47,655 nucleotides of DNA. Source: Chitinophagaceae bacterium (GTDB lineage Bacteria; Bacteroidota; Bacteroidia; Chitinophagales; Chitinophagaceae). The notes beneath the pieces are model-generated. The model was not told the origin of the DNA. It made no database searches and saw only the letters and a list, made by a program, of their open reading frames with translations. Each line of letters opens with the position of its first letter. Within the stretch, counting starts at the first letter, position 1. Below are positions 24,591 through 33,604 of the stretch, piece after piece. The position numbers were made by a program, and so were the translations under genes. The stretch covers positions 1-47,655 of the forward strand of contig CANFHO010000007.1 in NCBI GenBank assembly GCA_947447005.1, read 5' to 3'.

Positions 24591-24607
24591 TTGTACTTCT
24601 AATCTTA

Positions 24608-25171
24608 TTAAGAAGCAGAACCTTCACCACCTTCAGTTGTTGGTGTATCAACCGTTGGGAACAGTGTTGGAGTTTCAACCACAGCAGGTGCTGCTGCAAC
24701 TACTGGAATTGGAGCTGGTTTTGCTTTTGGTTTAGAGATTTTTTTAGCTACTTTTTTAGGAGCAACTTTTGCTGCAACTGGAGCTGCCTTTTTGGGAGCT
24801 GCTTTCTTCGCTGCTGGTTTTACTGCAACCGGTGCAACTTTTTTAGGTGCTGCTTTTTTAGCCACTTTTTTAGGAGCAACTTTTGCTTTAACTGGAGCTG
24901 CTTTCTTTGCTGCTTTTTTAGGGGCTGCTTTCTTTGCTGCTTTTTTAGGAGCTGCTTTCTTTGCTGCTTTTTTAGGAGCTGCTTTCTTTACTGCTTTTTT
25001 AGGAGCTGCTTTCTTCGCTGCTTTTTTAGGAGCTGCTTTCTTTACTGCCTTTTTAGGAGCTGCTTTTTTCGCTGCTTTTTTAGGTGCTGCCTTTTTCACG
25101 GCTTTTTTAACAGCCTTTTTGGGTGCTGCTTTCTTTGCCGGCTTCTTTGTTGATTTTTTTGCTGATGCCAT
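24608..25171 (-). CDS. histone H1-like Lys/Ala/Pro-rich protein
   Basis: A 187-aa, extremely basic, low-complexity protein made of repeated KKAAPKKAAKKAAPKKAV-type units (residues ~8-150), then a V/P/A-rich tail ending in acidic EGGEGSAS. This is the composition of bacterial histone H1-like (Hc1/HU-extension-like) DNA-binding proteins, which condense DNA nonspecifically. The DNA repeats make the region prone to repeat-number change. A TAAATTTC box on the minus strand about 35-45 nt upstream of the ATG is a possible promoter. The gene interrupts the nusG-rplK locus in antisense. The two large plus-strand ORFs over it are shadows. Nucleoid role is inferred from composition only. Confidence 0.82.
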   Translation of the reverse strand: MASAKKSTKKPAKKAAPKKAVKKAVKKAAPKKAAKKAAPKKAVKKAAPKKAAKKAAPKKAVKKAAPKKAAKKAAPKKAAKKAAPKKAAKKAAPVKAKVAPKKVAKKAAPKKVAPVAVKPAAKKAAPKKAAPVAAKVAPKKVAKKISKPKAKPAPIPVVAAAPAVVETPTLFPTVDTPTTEGGEGSAS

Positions 25172-25381
25172 GGTGCTCGATTTTTTAATGGATTTTCAGT
25201 AATCTGTGTGAAATTTACTGCATAAATTTCAATCTTTTGCAATATTAAACCAACAATTTTTCATAGATCTTAAAATATCTGTTTTTTTGTGATTCCTTGA
25301 CTCTAAAATGGTAGTTTGATCTTTTTAGTACCGATTTTCATAAGATTTTTTTAGTCCTATAAAAAAAGTGAAGTACTGCGA

Positions 25382-25411
25382 TTGTAATTTCAAAATCTAA
25401 TATTACCTTTG
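25382..25411 (+). promoter_or_regulatory. promoter of rplK-rplA-rplJ-rplL
   Basis: TTG (25382-25384), 19 bp, exact TACCTTTG (25404-25411). The 5' leader is about 85 nt and contains CAGGAA-TAT-TTCCTG (25456-25470), a small hairpin. Otherwise the 25172-25499 gap holds nothing gene-like. Confidence 0.65.
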
Positions 25412-25499
25412 CCGCCCCCAATCGAAAGTTCTTTTTTTGAATGGACTTGGGAGTTCAGGAATATTTCCTGGGCGTTATCACCAAAAAAACAATTTAATT

Positions 25500-25943
25500 A
25501 TGGCTAAGGAAATTTCTGGCTATGTAAAGTTGCAGGTCAAAGGCGGCCAAGCCAATCCTGCACCTCCTGTTGGACCAGCACTCGGTTCCAAAGGTGTTAA
25601 CATTATGGAGTTCTGTAAGCAGTACAATGCTAGAACGCAAGACAAAATAGGTAAAGTATTGCCTGTTTTGATCACCGTTTACACAGACAAATCATTCGAT
25701 TTTGTAATCAAAACCCCACCAGCAGCTGTTCAGTTGTTGGAGGCGAGCAAGCTTCAAAGTGGTTCCAAAGAGCCTAACCGTAACAAGGTGGGCAAAGTAA
25801 ACTGGTCACAGGTAGAAGCAATTGCACAAGACAAGATGTCTGACCTAAACTGTTTCACGCTTCACAGTGCCATGAAAATGGTTGCTGGCACAGCGCGTAG
25901 TATGGGTATCCTTGTTGATGGCAATGCACCCTGGGAAAATTAA
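25500..25943 (+). CDS. rplK: 50S ribosomal protein uL11
   Basis: A 147-aa protein with the L11 signature [27 protein letters not shown] at the N-terminus and the C-terminal rRNA-binding domain ending in [12 protein letters not shown]. The ORF track extends upstream to 25437, but the ATG at 25500 ([13 protein letters not shown]) is the family start. It binds the GTPase-associated centre of 23S rRNA. First gene of the L11-L1-L10-L12 run, 27 bp before rplA. Confidence 0.98.
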   Translation: MAKEISGYVKLQVKGGQANPAPPVGPALGSKGVNIMEFCKQYNARTQDKIGKVLPVLITVYTDKSFDFVIKTPPAAVQLLEASKLQSGSKEPNRNKVGKVNWSQVEAIAQDKMSDLNCFTLHSAMKMVAGTARSMGILVDGNAPWEN

Positions 25944-25970
25944 TCAGTCACACCTTAAATCTTTATTAAG

Positions 25971-26663
25971 ATGGGAATCACAAAAAAAAGAAAAGCAGTT
26001 GCAAACAAAGTGGATGATACAAAATCATATTCACTTGCTGAAGCATCGAGCCTGGTCAAAGATATCAACTGCACAAAATTTGACAGCTCAGTAGACCTTC
26101 ACGTTAGGTTGGGTGTAGATCCAAAGAAAGCCGATCAGGCAGTTCGCGGAACCGTTACACTTCCTCATGGAACAGGTAAAACAAAGAAAGTACTTGTGCT
26201 TTGCACACCAGATAAAGAAGCAGAAGCAAATGCTGCTGGCGCTGATTTCGTTGGATTGGATGAATTCATTCAAAAAATTGAAAGCGGTTGGACAGATATC
26301 GATGTAATCATCGCTACTCCTGCAGTAATGCCTAAGATTGGTAAACTTGGTAAAGTATTAGGTCCTCGTAACCTGATGCCAAATCCTAAGACCGGAACCG
26401 TTACAAACAACGTTGCTGATGCAGTGAATGATGTTAAAGCGGGTAAGGTAGCTTTCAAGGTTGATAAAGCTGGTATTGTTCATGCGTCTATTGGAAGGGT
26501 GAGTTTTTCACCTGAGAAAATCGCAGAGAATAGCAATGAGTTCCTGAATGCAATTATCAAGGCAAAGCCTTCAACATCTAAAGGAACTTATCTGAAGAGC
26601 ATATTCATGGCTACAACTATGAGTCCTGCTATTCCAGTTGACACCAAAGCGCTCATTCATTGA
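25971..26663 (+). CDS. rplA: 50S ribosomal protein uL1
   Basis: A 230-aa protein with [35 protein letters not shown] and the L1 signature [19 protein letters not shown] (two-domain L1 fold, mobile stalk of the 50S subunit). In many bacteria L1 also represses its own operon. It lies between rplK and rplJ; the 40-bp gap to rplJ contains no clear promoter. Confidence 0.98.
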   Translation: MGITKKRKAVANKVDDTKSYSLAEASSLVKDINCTKFDSSVDLHVRLGVDPKKADQAVRGTVTLPHGTGKTKKVLVLCTPDKEAEANAAGADFVGLDEFIQKIESGWTDIDVIIATPAVMPKIGKLGKVLGPRNLMPNPKTGTVTNNVADAVNDVKAGKVAFKVDKAGIVHASIGRVSFSPEKIAENSNEFLNAIIKAKPSTSKGTYLKSIFMATTMSPAIPVDTKALIH

Positions 26664-26703
26664 TCGCTGACGGCCACATTTTAAAACATTTAAAAGCTTT
26701 ATC

Positions 26704-27213
26704 ATGACAAAGCACGAAAAAAATGAAGTTATTGAAGTACTGAAGGGTAAATTCACTCAGTACAACAATTTCTATATCACAAATACAGAATCTCTTTCTG
26801 TTGCACAGATTTCTAATTTGAGAAGGGCTTGTTTCGACAAGAATGTTGAAATGAAAGTTGCCAAGAATACTTTGATCAGAAAGGCCTTGGAATCTTTGGA
26901 TTCAGAAAAATATGCAGGTGTTCTTGATTCATTGAATCATGTAACCGCCTTGATGTTCTCTGAAAACCCCAAGGAGCCAGCTTTGATTATCAGCTCATTC
27001 CGTGGAAAGGGCAACCAAGAGAAACCAGCATTGAAAGCTGCTTTCATCAATGGTGATATTTACACAGGAGATAACAACCTGAAAGCGCTCACTCAAATCA
27101 AAACCAAGAATGAGCTTATTGGTGAAGTTATCGGATTGTTGCAATCCCCTGCTAAGCGCGTATTGGCTGGTTTGTTGCAGCACCATGAAAAGCAAGCTGC
27201 AGCTGCTGAATAA
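26704..27213 (+). CDS. rplJ: 50S ribosomal protein uL10
   Basis: A 169-aa protein with EVLKGKFTQYNNFYITNTESLSVAQISNLRRACFD and MKVAKNTLIRKALE, typical of L10, which anchors L12 dimers to the ribosomal stalk. The C-terminal helix (GEVIGLLQSPAKRVLAGLLQ) is the L12-binding part. It lies 102 bp upstream of rplL. Confidence 0.97.
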   Translation: MTKHEKNEVIEVLKGKFTQYNNFYITNTESLSVAQISNLRRACFDKNVEMKVAKNTLIRKALESLDSEKYAGVLDSLNHVTALMFSENPKEPALIISSFRGKGNQEKPALKAAFINGDIYTGDNNLKALTQIKTKNELIGEVIGLLQSPAKRVLAGLLQHHEKQAAAAE

Positions 27214-27315
27214 TAGAAAACGTGAAAATCCCAACGCCACTGAGGTTCAAATGTGGCATTATTTATAACCATCCGCTGGAGCAATGGCTTTGAAAGCGGT
27301 TTAAAAAGTAAAAAA

Positions 27316-27690
27316 ATGGCAGACGTAAAAGCATTAGCCGAACAACTCGTTGGCTTAACAGTAAAAGAAGTACAAGAATTAGCTGATGTATTGAAAGCTG
27401 ATTATGGAATTGAACCAGCAGCAGCAGCAGTAGTAGTAGCTGCAGGCGACGGTGGTGGAGCAGCAGCAGCTGAAGAGAAAACAGCTTTTGATGTTATTCT
27501 CGTTAGCGGTGGTGCAAGTAAATTGGGTGTTGTTAAAGTTGTTAAAGACTTGACAGGACTTGGACTTAAAGAAGCAAAAGACCTCGTTGATGGCGCTCCT
27601 AAGGCTGTTAAAGAAGGTGTATCTAAGGCAGAAGCTGATGATATCGCTGCTAAGCTTAAAGAAGCTGGTGCAGAAGTTGAAGTTAAATAA
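27316..27690 (+). CDS. rplL: 50S ribosomal protein bL12
   Basis: A 124-aa protein: an N-terminal dimerisation helix ([24 protein letters not shown]), an alanine-rich hinge, and the C-terminal factor-binding domain ([49 protein letters not shown]). The ORF-track start at 27253 is too early; the ATG at 27316 gives the normal length. A terminator immediately follows, so rpoB is transcribed at least partly from another promoter. Confidence 0.98.
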   Translation: MADVKALAEQLVGLTVKEVQELADVLKADYGIEPAAAAVVVAAGDGGGAAAAEEKTAFDVILVSGGASKLGVVKVVKDLTGLGLKEAKDLVDGAPKAVKEGVSKAEADDIAAKLKEAGAEVEVK

Positions 27691-27716
27691 TCTGTTTTAC
27701 AACAGTATTGATAAAG

Positions 27717-27743
27717 AAGCCGGACTTGTTCCGGCTTTTTTTA
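27717..27743 (+). terminator. terminator after rplL
   Basis: AAGCCGGA-CTTGT-TCCGGCTT with a run of eight T. A compact, strong hairpin that separates the ribosomal-protein run from rpoB. Confidence 0.85.
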
Positions 27744-27750
27744 TTTTTAG

Positions 27751-27830
27751 GCAAGGAGGCAAGGAGGCAAGGAGGCAAGGAGGCAAGGAGGCAAGGAGGC
27801 AAGGAGGCAAGGAGGCAAGGAGGCAAGGAA
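27751..27830 (+). repeat. ten tandem copies of an 8-bp unit GCAAGGAG
   Basis: Ten consecutive octamers, the last changed to GCAAGGAA, lying directly after the rplL terminator in the rplL-rpoB gap. The unit is purine-rich, and its G-rich strand is the coding strand. The 93-aa ORF over it (27560-27841) is an artefact. Related purine-rich text occurs inverted at 27876-27918 and again at 42132-42175. Confidence 0.9.
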
Positions 27831-27875
27831 CGATCTATTGAGTAAGTTACGAAAATCTAGGGTGATGTGTAAAGT

Positions 27876-27918
27876 TTCTCTTTGCCTCCTTGCCTCTTTC
27901 CCTCTCTGCCTTTTTTCA
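27876..27918 (-). repeat. inverted, degenerate copy of the purine-rich repeat
   Basis: Read on the minus strand: GGCAGAGAGGGAAAGAGGCAAGGAGGCAAAGAG-like text, containing the GGCAAGGAGG core in opposite orientation to the tandem array 50 bp upstream. The two could pair in RNA or single-stranded DNA. Confidence 0.65.
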
Positions 27919-27948
27919 ATAATTTTTTCTCAATTCCGGCTTTTTTTG

Positions 27949-27956
27949 TACCTTCG
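27949..27956 (+). promoter_or_regulatory. -7 promoter box of rpoB
   Basis: TACCTTCG (7 of 8 to TAnnTTTG), 143 nt upstream of the rpoB ATG. The long leader (27960-28099) contains CATTCT-GTAAGA-AGAATG near 28030-28047 and no reading frame of note. This box is the best candidate for a separate rpoB promoter after the rplL terminator. Confidence 0.5.
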
Positions 27957-28099
27957 CCTTCCTTTAAATTAGGCCTAATACAATTTGAACTCCCATGCTT
28001 AATATAACTAGCTGATAGTTAGTTACTTACATTCTGTAAGAAGAATGAGATTCACATTGTATTGTACATATAATCACAATAAAAAACCACGAATAGACT

Positions 28100-31000
28100 A
28101 TGTCTTCAGCAAAAGTGGCTTCAAACAGGGTACATTTTGGTAAGGTTCAACACCTTGCGGAAACACCAGATCTTTTGGAAATTCAGATTCAGTCTTTTAA
28201 AGACTATTTCCAGCTTGAAACAACCCCCGATAAACGTAATATCGAAGGTTTATTCCGCGTATTCAAGGAAAATTTTCCTATTACGGATACCAGGAATATT
28301 TTTATGTTGGAATTCCTTGATTACTTTATTGACCCACCCCGTTACACCATCGAAGAGTGTATGGAGCGTGGTCTCACATATGCAGTTCCGCTGAAAGCGA
28401 AATTGCGTTTGAGTTGTAATGATGAAGAGCACGTAGATTTCCAAACAATTGTTCAGGATGTATTCCTCGGAAACATCCCATACATGACCCCAAGAGGTAC
28501 GTTTGTTATCAACGGCGCTGAAAGGGTTGTTGTATCTCAGTTGCACCGTTCACCTGGTGTTTTCTTTGGACAATCTTTGCATCCAAATGGAACCAAAATT
28601 TACTCTGCCCGTGTAATCCCGTTCAAGGGTGCTTGGATGGAATTCGCAACAGATATCAACAATGTGATGTATGCTTACATCGATCGTAAGAAAAAGTTCC
28701 CTGTAACTACGCTCTTGCGTTCTATCGGTTTTGAAACAGACAAGGATATCCTTGAGCTTTTCGGCATGGCTGATGAAGTGAAGGCGGATAAAAAATCTCT
28801 TGGTGGCATGATCGGTAAACGTCTGGCAGCAAGGGTATTGAAAACATGGGTTGAAGATTTCGTCGATGAAGATTCTGGTGAAGTCGTTTCTCTGGAAAGA
28901 AATGAAGTTATCCTCGAGCGTGACAAGGTTCTTACAGAATCTGATATTGCCTTGATTATTGAGACTGAAGTGAAGAGTGTTTTCATTCAGAAAGAAGAGG
29001 TGAGCGGTGATTACGCCATCATCTACAATACCTTGAACAAGGATACTTCTAACTCAGAATTGGAAGCGGTTCAACATATATACAAACAACTTCGTGGTGC
29101 TGATGCTCCAGATAATGAGACCGCTCGCGGTATCATTGATAAATTGTTCTTTAGCGACAAGCGTTATGATCTTGGTGAAGTGGGTCGCTATAAGATCAAC
29201 AAAAAGTTGAATCTGAATTATTCATTGGATCAAAAAACATTGACCAAAGAAGATATCATTGAGATCATCAAATATCTCGTTCGTCTTACCAATGGTAAGG
29301 CTGAGATTGATGATATTGATCATCTGAGCAACAGACGTGTTCGTACTGTTGGAGAACAATTGTATGCACAGTTTGGTGTTGGTTTGGCAAGGATGGCAAG
29401 AACCATTCGTGAGCGTATGAATGTACGTGACAACGAGGTGTTCACGCCGGTTGACTTGATCAATGCTCGTACACTTTCCTCTGTGATCAATTCCTTCTTT
29501 GGAACATCACAGTTATCTCAGTTCCTCGATCAAACAAACCCATTGAGTGAGATCACGCACAAGCGTCGTATCTCCGCACTTGGTCCCGGTGGTTTGAGCA
29601 GGGAGCGTGCAGGTTTTGAGGTACGTGACGTACACTATTCACACTATGGTCGTCTTTGTACCATTGAGACTCCAGAAGGTCCAAACATCGGTTTGATTTC
29701 TACACTTTGCGTACATGCAAAGATCAACGAGATGGGCTTTATCGAGACTCCTTATCGCAAGGTAAATGATGGTAAAGTTGATGTAAAAAAACTTACATAC
29801 CTCAGTGCTGAAGAAGAAGATACTGCCAAGGTTGCACAGGCAAACGTTCCTTTGACTGACAAAGGAGAATTTGTGGAAGATAAGGTTAAGGCAAGGCAGA
29901 CAGGCGACTTCCCAATTCTGGATCCGAATGAGGTTGAATACATGGACGTTGCTCCCAACCAGATCGTAGGATTGAGCGCATCATTGATTCCGTTCCTGGA
30001 ACATGATGATGCCAACCGTGCTTTGATGGGATCAAACATGCAACGTCAGGCAGTTCCTTTGATTAAGCCACAGGCACCAATCGTTGGTACTGGTCTTGAA
30101 GCGAAAGCAGCAAGGGATGCGCGTATTCAGATTCACTCAGAAGGTGAGGGTGTTGTTGAATTCGTAGATGCAAATGAAATTCATGTTCGTTATGAGCGCG
30201 ATGAAGCACAAAAGCTTGTCAGCTTTGAAGATGACTTGAAAATATACAAGCTTACCAAGTTTATCAAAACCAACCAGGAAACTTCAATCACATTAAGGCC
30301 AGCTGTAGCTAAAGGTCAGCGTGTGAAGATGGGTGATTTCCTTACTGAAGGATATGCGGTAAAGAATGGTGAATTGGCTTTGGGTAGGAATTTGAAAGTG
30401 GCCTTCATGCCATGGAAAGGATACAACTTCGAGGATGCGATTGTGTTGAATGAGAAAGTAGTAAGTGAAGATTTGTTCACATCTATCCATATTTCTGAAT
30501 TCGAACTGGAAGTTCGTGATACGAAATTAGGTGAGGAAGAACTTACGCCAGATATTCCAAACGTTTCAGAAGAAGCCACCAAAGACCTCGATCAATATGG
30601 TATCATCCGTATTGGTGCTCAGGTGAAGGAAGGTGATATTCTGATCGGTAAGATCACTCCGAAAGGAGAAAGTGATCCAACTCCTGAAGAGAAACTTCTT
30701 CGTGCCATCTTCGGTGATAAAGCTGGTGATGCAAAAGATGCTTCATTGAAAGCTCCAAGTGGAACAGAAGGTGTTGTTATCGGTAAGAAGCTTTTCCAAC
30801 GTGCCAAGAAGGATAAAAATTCTAAAACGAAGGAAAAAGCTGCTATCGAGAAATTGGAAGCCATTCACCAACAAAATGAAAAGGATATCCTTGAACTCCT
30901 TGTTGGTAAGTTGCAAACATTGGTGAAGGATAAAGCCTCATCTGGTGTATCAAACAACTTCGGTGAAGTTATCATCGGAAAAGGTGCCAAGTTCAATCCA

Positions 31001-31909
31001 AAGGCATTGGCTTCGATTGATTATCAAAACATCAACCCATTGGGTTGGACAGGTGATGCAGATATCGACAACTCTATCAATACATTGTTGCACAACTACA
31101 ACATCAAGTACAATGAAGAACTCGGACGTTACAAACGTGAGAAGTTCAACATCTCCATTGGTGATGAATTACCTGCAGGTGTATTGAAGTTGGCCAAGGT
31201 TTACCTCGCTGTAAAACGTAAGTTGAAAGTTGGTGATAAAATGGCAGGTCGCCATGGTAACAAAGGTATTGTTGCAAAAATCGTTCGTGCTGAAGATATG
31301 CCTTTCCTTGAAGATGGAACTCCAGTTGATATTGTTCTGAATCCATTGGGTGTACCTTCACGTATGAACCTTGGACAGATCTATGAAACGATCCTTGGTT
31401 GGGCAGGGGAGAAGTTGGGCTTGAGGTTCTCAACTCCAATCTTCGATGGTGCAACTGTTGATGAGATTAAAGGTTTGATTGATCAAGCTGGCTTGCCAAG
31501 CTTTGGTCATACTTATCTCTACGATGGTGAAACTGGAGAACGTTTCCACCAAAAAGCTACCGTAGGTATCATCTATATGTTGAAACTTCACCACATGGTG
31601 GATGATAAGATGCACGCCCGTTCTATCGGTCCATACAGTCTCATTACGCAACAACCTTTGGGTGGTAAAGCACAGTTCGGTGGTCAGCGTTTTGGTGAGA
31701 TGGAAGTTTGGGCACTCGAAGCATATGGTGCATCCAACATTCTTCAGGAATTGCTTACACTCAAATCTGATGATATCATTGGGAGGGCTAAGACGTATGA
31801 AGCCATCGTTAAAGGTGACAACGTTCCGAAAGCAGGCATTCCAGAATCATTCAATGTACTTGTGCATGAATTGAGAGGTTTGGGTCTTGACTTGAAGTTT
31901 GAAAACTAA
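28100..31909 (+). CDS. rpoB: DNA-directed RNA polymerase beta subunit
   Basis: A 1269-aa beta subunit, intact from the N-terminal [16 protein letters not shown] to the C-terminal [18 protein letters not shown]. Landmarks are the rifampicin region [77 protein letters not shown], and [16 protein letters not shown] near the C-terminus. It is preceded by a separate promoter region and followed within 25 bp by a strong terminator. rpoC, which normally follows directly, is absent; the next genes are on the minus strand. Confidence 0.99.
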   Translation: MSSAKVASNRVHFGKVQHLAETPDLLEIQIQSFKDYFQLETTPDKRNIEGLFRVFKENFPITDTRNIFMLEFLDYFIDPPRYTIEECMERGLTYAVPLKAKLRLSCNDEEHVDFQTIVQDVFLGNIPYMTPRGTFVINGAERVVVSQLHRSPGVFFGQSLHPNGTKIYSARVIPFKGAWMEFATDINNVMYAYIDRKKKFPVTTLLRSIGFETDKDILELFGMADEVKADKKSLGGMIGKRLAARVLKTWVEDFVDEDSGEVVSLERNEVILERDKVLTESDIALIIETEVKSVFIQKEEVSGDYAIIYNTLNKDTSNSELEAVQHIYKQLRGADAPDNETARGIIDKLFFSDKRYDLGEVGRYKINKKLNLNYSLDQKTLTKEDIIEIIKYLVRLTNGKAEIDDIDHLSNRRVRTVGEQLYAQFGVGLARMARTIRERMNVRDNEVFTPVDLINARTLSSVINSFFGTSQLSQFLDQTNPLSEITHKRRISALGPGGLSRERAGFEVRDVHYSHYGRLCTIETPEGPNIGLISTLCVHAKINEMGFIETPYRKVNDGKVDVKKLTYLSAEEEDTAKVAQANVPLTDKGEFVEDKVKARQTGDFPILDPNEVEYMDVAPNQIVGLSASLIPFLEHDDANRALMGSNMQRQAVPLIKPQAPIVGTGLEAKAARDARIQIHSEGEGVVEFVDANEIHVRYERDEAQKLVSFEDDLKIYKLTKFIKTNQETSITLRPAVAKGQRVKMGDFLTEGYAVKNGELALGRNLKVAFMPWKGYNFEDAIVLNEKVVSEDLFTSIHISEFELEVRDTKLGEEELTPDIPNVSEEATKDLDQYGIIRIGAQVKEGDILIGKITPKGESDPTPEEKLLRAIFGDKAGDAKDASLKAPSGTEGVVIGKKLFQRAKKDKNSKTKEKAAIEKLEAIHQQNEKDILELLVGKLQTLVKDKASSGVSNNFGEVIIGKGAKFNPKALASIDYQNINPLGWTGDADIDNSINTLLHNYNIKYNEELGRYKREKFNISIGDELPAGVLKLAKVYLAVKRKLKVGDKMAGRHGNKGIVAKIVRAEDMPFLEDGTPVDIVLNPLGVPSRMNLGQIYETILGWAGEKLGLRFSTPIFDGATVDEIKGLIDQAGLPSFGHTYLYDGETGERFHQKATVGIIYMLKLHHMVDDKMHARSIGPYSLITQQPLGGKAQFGGQRFGEMEVWALEAYGASNILQELLTLKSDDIIGRAKTYEAIVKGDNVPKAGIPESFNVLVHELRGLGLDLKFEN

Positions 31910-31932
31910 AATGCAGATTCGCTAAAAAATAC

Positions 31933-31959
31933 AAAGCCATCCGAAAGGGTGGCTTTTTT
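31933..31959 (+). terminator. terminator after rpoB
   Basis: AAAGCCATCC-GAAA-GGGTGGCTTT (10 bp with one T-G pair, GNRA loop) followed by six or more T. It ends the rpoB transcript with no rpoC downstream. Confidence 0.85.
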
Positions 31960-32014
31960 AGTTCTGGGTTCTAGGTTCTTCATTGCGTATTAGCCAACAT
32001 ATTTAACCCATAAC

Positions 32015-32641
32015 CTACAACTTTGAAAAAAGAAAACTAATAATTCTGGGGGTTGAATTTCTGTCATTTTCATCAAACCATTCATCCAATCTAACGCAGG
32101 AAAATCCATTGTTGTATGCTGCATCCATGAAGTCAGACACATGATGATTATAACATGTTACAATCTGAATACCCTCTTCTGACTCAAATCTGGCCTTTGT
32201 GCCGTTGTATTGCTTAAAGGGGTGTAATTCCCCAACATAGTAATATCCGCCACTTTTAAGTGCATTTGAGGCCCTCTGGAATACAATTTTAAGATCTTGC
32301 ACATGTTCCAAGATCAGAGATGAGCTTATCAGGTCGATCGATTGGTTGGCAACAGGCCATTCATGGGTGATATCTCCTTGTAGAAATTGGATACCAGAAG
32401 TGCTGAATTTTGACTTAGCTTTTTCAAGCATGTGTTCAGAAAAATCAATGGCTATGAGGGTTTGACTTATAGATTTCAGGAACCCTGTGTTTTTACCAGT
32501 TCCACAGCCCCATTCTATGGAATGTGCCACATGTATGTTCTTCAGCACAGACCTGATTGCTTGTGCTTCCAGATCTCTGGTTTTGTTGGCCATGCTGTCA
32601 TATGTATCTGACCATTGGTTGTATGCGTATGCTACATTCAT
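32015..32641 (-). CDS. class I SAM-dependent methyltransferase
   Basis: A 208-aa Rossmann-fold methyltransferase. SAM motif I is IEWGCGTGKNTGFL (residues ~42-55), with the acidic post-I residue in LIAIDFSEHMLEKAK and motif IV-like QGDITHEWPVANQSIDLISSSLILEHV. No targeting signal. The substrate cannot be told from sequence. It overlaps the upstream esterase gene by 4 bp (ATGA), so the two are cotranscribed; functional linkage is not obvious. Confidence 0.85.
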   Translation of the reverse strand: MNVAYAYNQWSDTYDSMANKTRDLEAQAIRSVLKNIHVAHSIEWGCGTGKNTGFLKSISQTLIAIDFSEHMLEKAKSKFSTSGIQFLQGDITHEWPVANQSIDLISSSLILEHVQDLKIVFQRASNALKSGGYYYVGELHPFKQYNGTKARFESEEGIQIVTCYNHHVSDFMDAAYNNGFSCVRLDEWFDENDRNSTPRIISFLFSKL

Positions 32642-33516
32642 TTTTTTGTCATCAGGTGTTTAAAGAAATTCCATGCATACAGATGAACATCGATGTCGCC
32701 TGGATAGTCATGTTTACCTCCAACGACTTTCAGGAGCACAACCTCTTTCTTTTTACCCGTATAGCTATATTTTTCTATGCGTTTTCCGTCTTTCGGATCG
32801 GTGTCCTCTAACAATTCAAACGAAGGGTTTCCCGAATATCCAGCCAAGGCAGACCAGTAAGAAAAACTTTTATCGGTGGAAACAACCCTGCCAAAATTGC
32901 CTGTGTTGAGGATCACTTCTCCGCCAAGATATGGATTGATTTTGTCGTCTGTTCCATTTACAATCATCATGTTTGCAGGTCTGTTAGACGCAGTACAATC
33001 CATGTTGCTTGAATCAGGAATGTTCGCAATGATAGCTGTAAATGCCATGAAATCATTTGGCATGGTCAATGCAAGTTTGTATGCCATGTGTCCTCCACCT
33101 GATGTACCAATGGCAAAGACATGTTTTTTATTGATGTTGTATTTTGATTGAAAATATTCAATCATTTGTTTAAAGAAACCTTGTTCATTTATGTTTTGTG
33201 TATTGGCTTCAGCTGGGGATGATTGGCGGCATTCATTCCAGAAATTTTTATATCCTGTTGGAAAAACAGCTATATATTTTTCTTCTTGCGAAGAAGTAAC
33301 CATAGAACTTGCTCTTTCCATCATTTGCAAACCATTTCCACCAGATCCGTGCATGACAAAAACAAGGCTAAAATCATTTGTTTCTGATGTTGGTTTTTTA
33401 AAATAAAAACATCGGTAATTCCCGTCAATGAGCAATGAATCCTGAATGAGTGTTGCTTGTGAAAAAAGAGCAAAAGTTGACAAGACACATATGAATACCA
33501 GGTAGATTTTTTTCAT
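32638..33516 (-). CDS. exported alpha/beta-hydrolase esterase (PHB-depolymerase/LpqC-like)
   Basis: A 292-aa protein with signal peptide MKKIYLVFICVLSTFALFSQ. The nucleophile elbow is AIGTSGGGHMAY (G-x-S-x-G, residues ~136-147). The oxyanion region is VMHGSGGNG, the acidic residue lies in IVNGTDDKINP, and the catalytic histidine is in VGGKHDYPG. The pattern matches secreted esterases related to polyhydroxybutyrate depolymerase and feruloyl esterase. Cell-surface or periplasmic breakdown of an ester substrate is inferred. First of the two-gene run with the methyltransferase. Confidence 0.82.
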   Translation of the reverse strand: MKKIYLVFICVLSTFALFSQATLIQDSLLIDGNYRCFYFKKPTSETNDFSLVFVMHGSGGNGLQMMERASSMVTSSQEEKYIAVFPTGYKNFWNECRQSSPAEANTQNINEQGFFKQMIEYFQSKYNINKKHVFAIGTSGGGHMAYKLALTMPNDFMAFTAIIANIPDSSNMDCTASNRPANMMIVNGTDDKINPYLGGEVILNTGNFGRVVSTDKSFSYWSALAGYSGNPSFELLEDTDPKDGKRIEKYSYTGKKKEVVLLKVVGGKHDYPGDIDVHLYAWNFFKHLMTKK

Positions 33517-33558
33517 TATTTCAATTTGATGTCAATTTAGTGAAATGAACGAAATAAA

Positions 33559-33586
33559 AAAAGGGAGCATATCCATGCTCCCTTTT
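33559..33586. terminator. terminator after the Pit operon
   Basis: AAAAGGGAGCAT-ATCC-ATGCTCCCTTTT, a perfect 12-bp stem with A tracts that give a T-run when read on the minus strand. It lies 19 nt past the phosphate transporter stop. Confidence 0.8.
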
Positions 33587-33604
33587 GAAATAATACTTTT
33601 TATT

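Noticed and set aside
24575-25202. Plus-strand ORFs of 192 and 136 aa over the histone-like gene
   Set aside because: They are complements of the KKAAPKKA codons (Cys/Phe- or Ala/Phe-rich low-complexity translations) with no family pattern, and the minus-strand frame reads as a coherent basic protein.
27751-27830. CRISPR array
   Set aside because: The repeat unit is 8 bp with no spacers, and no cas genes are present in the window.
27560-27841. 93-aa ORF running from rplL into the octamer array
   Set aside because: It is rplL in another frame plus translation of GCAAGGAG repeats (GGKEARRQ), ending with the array.
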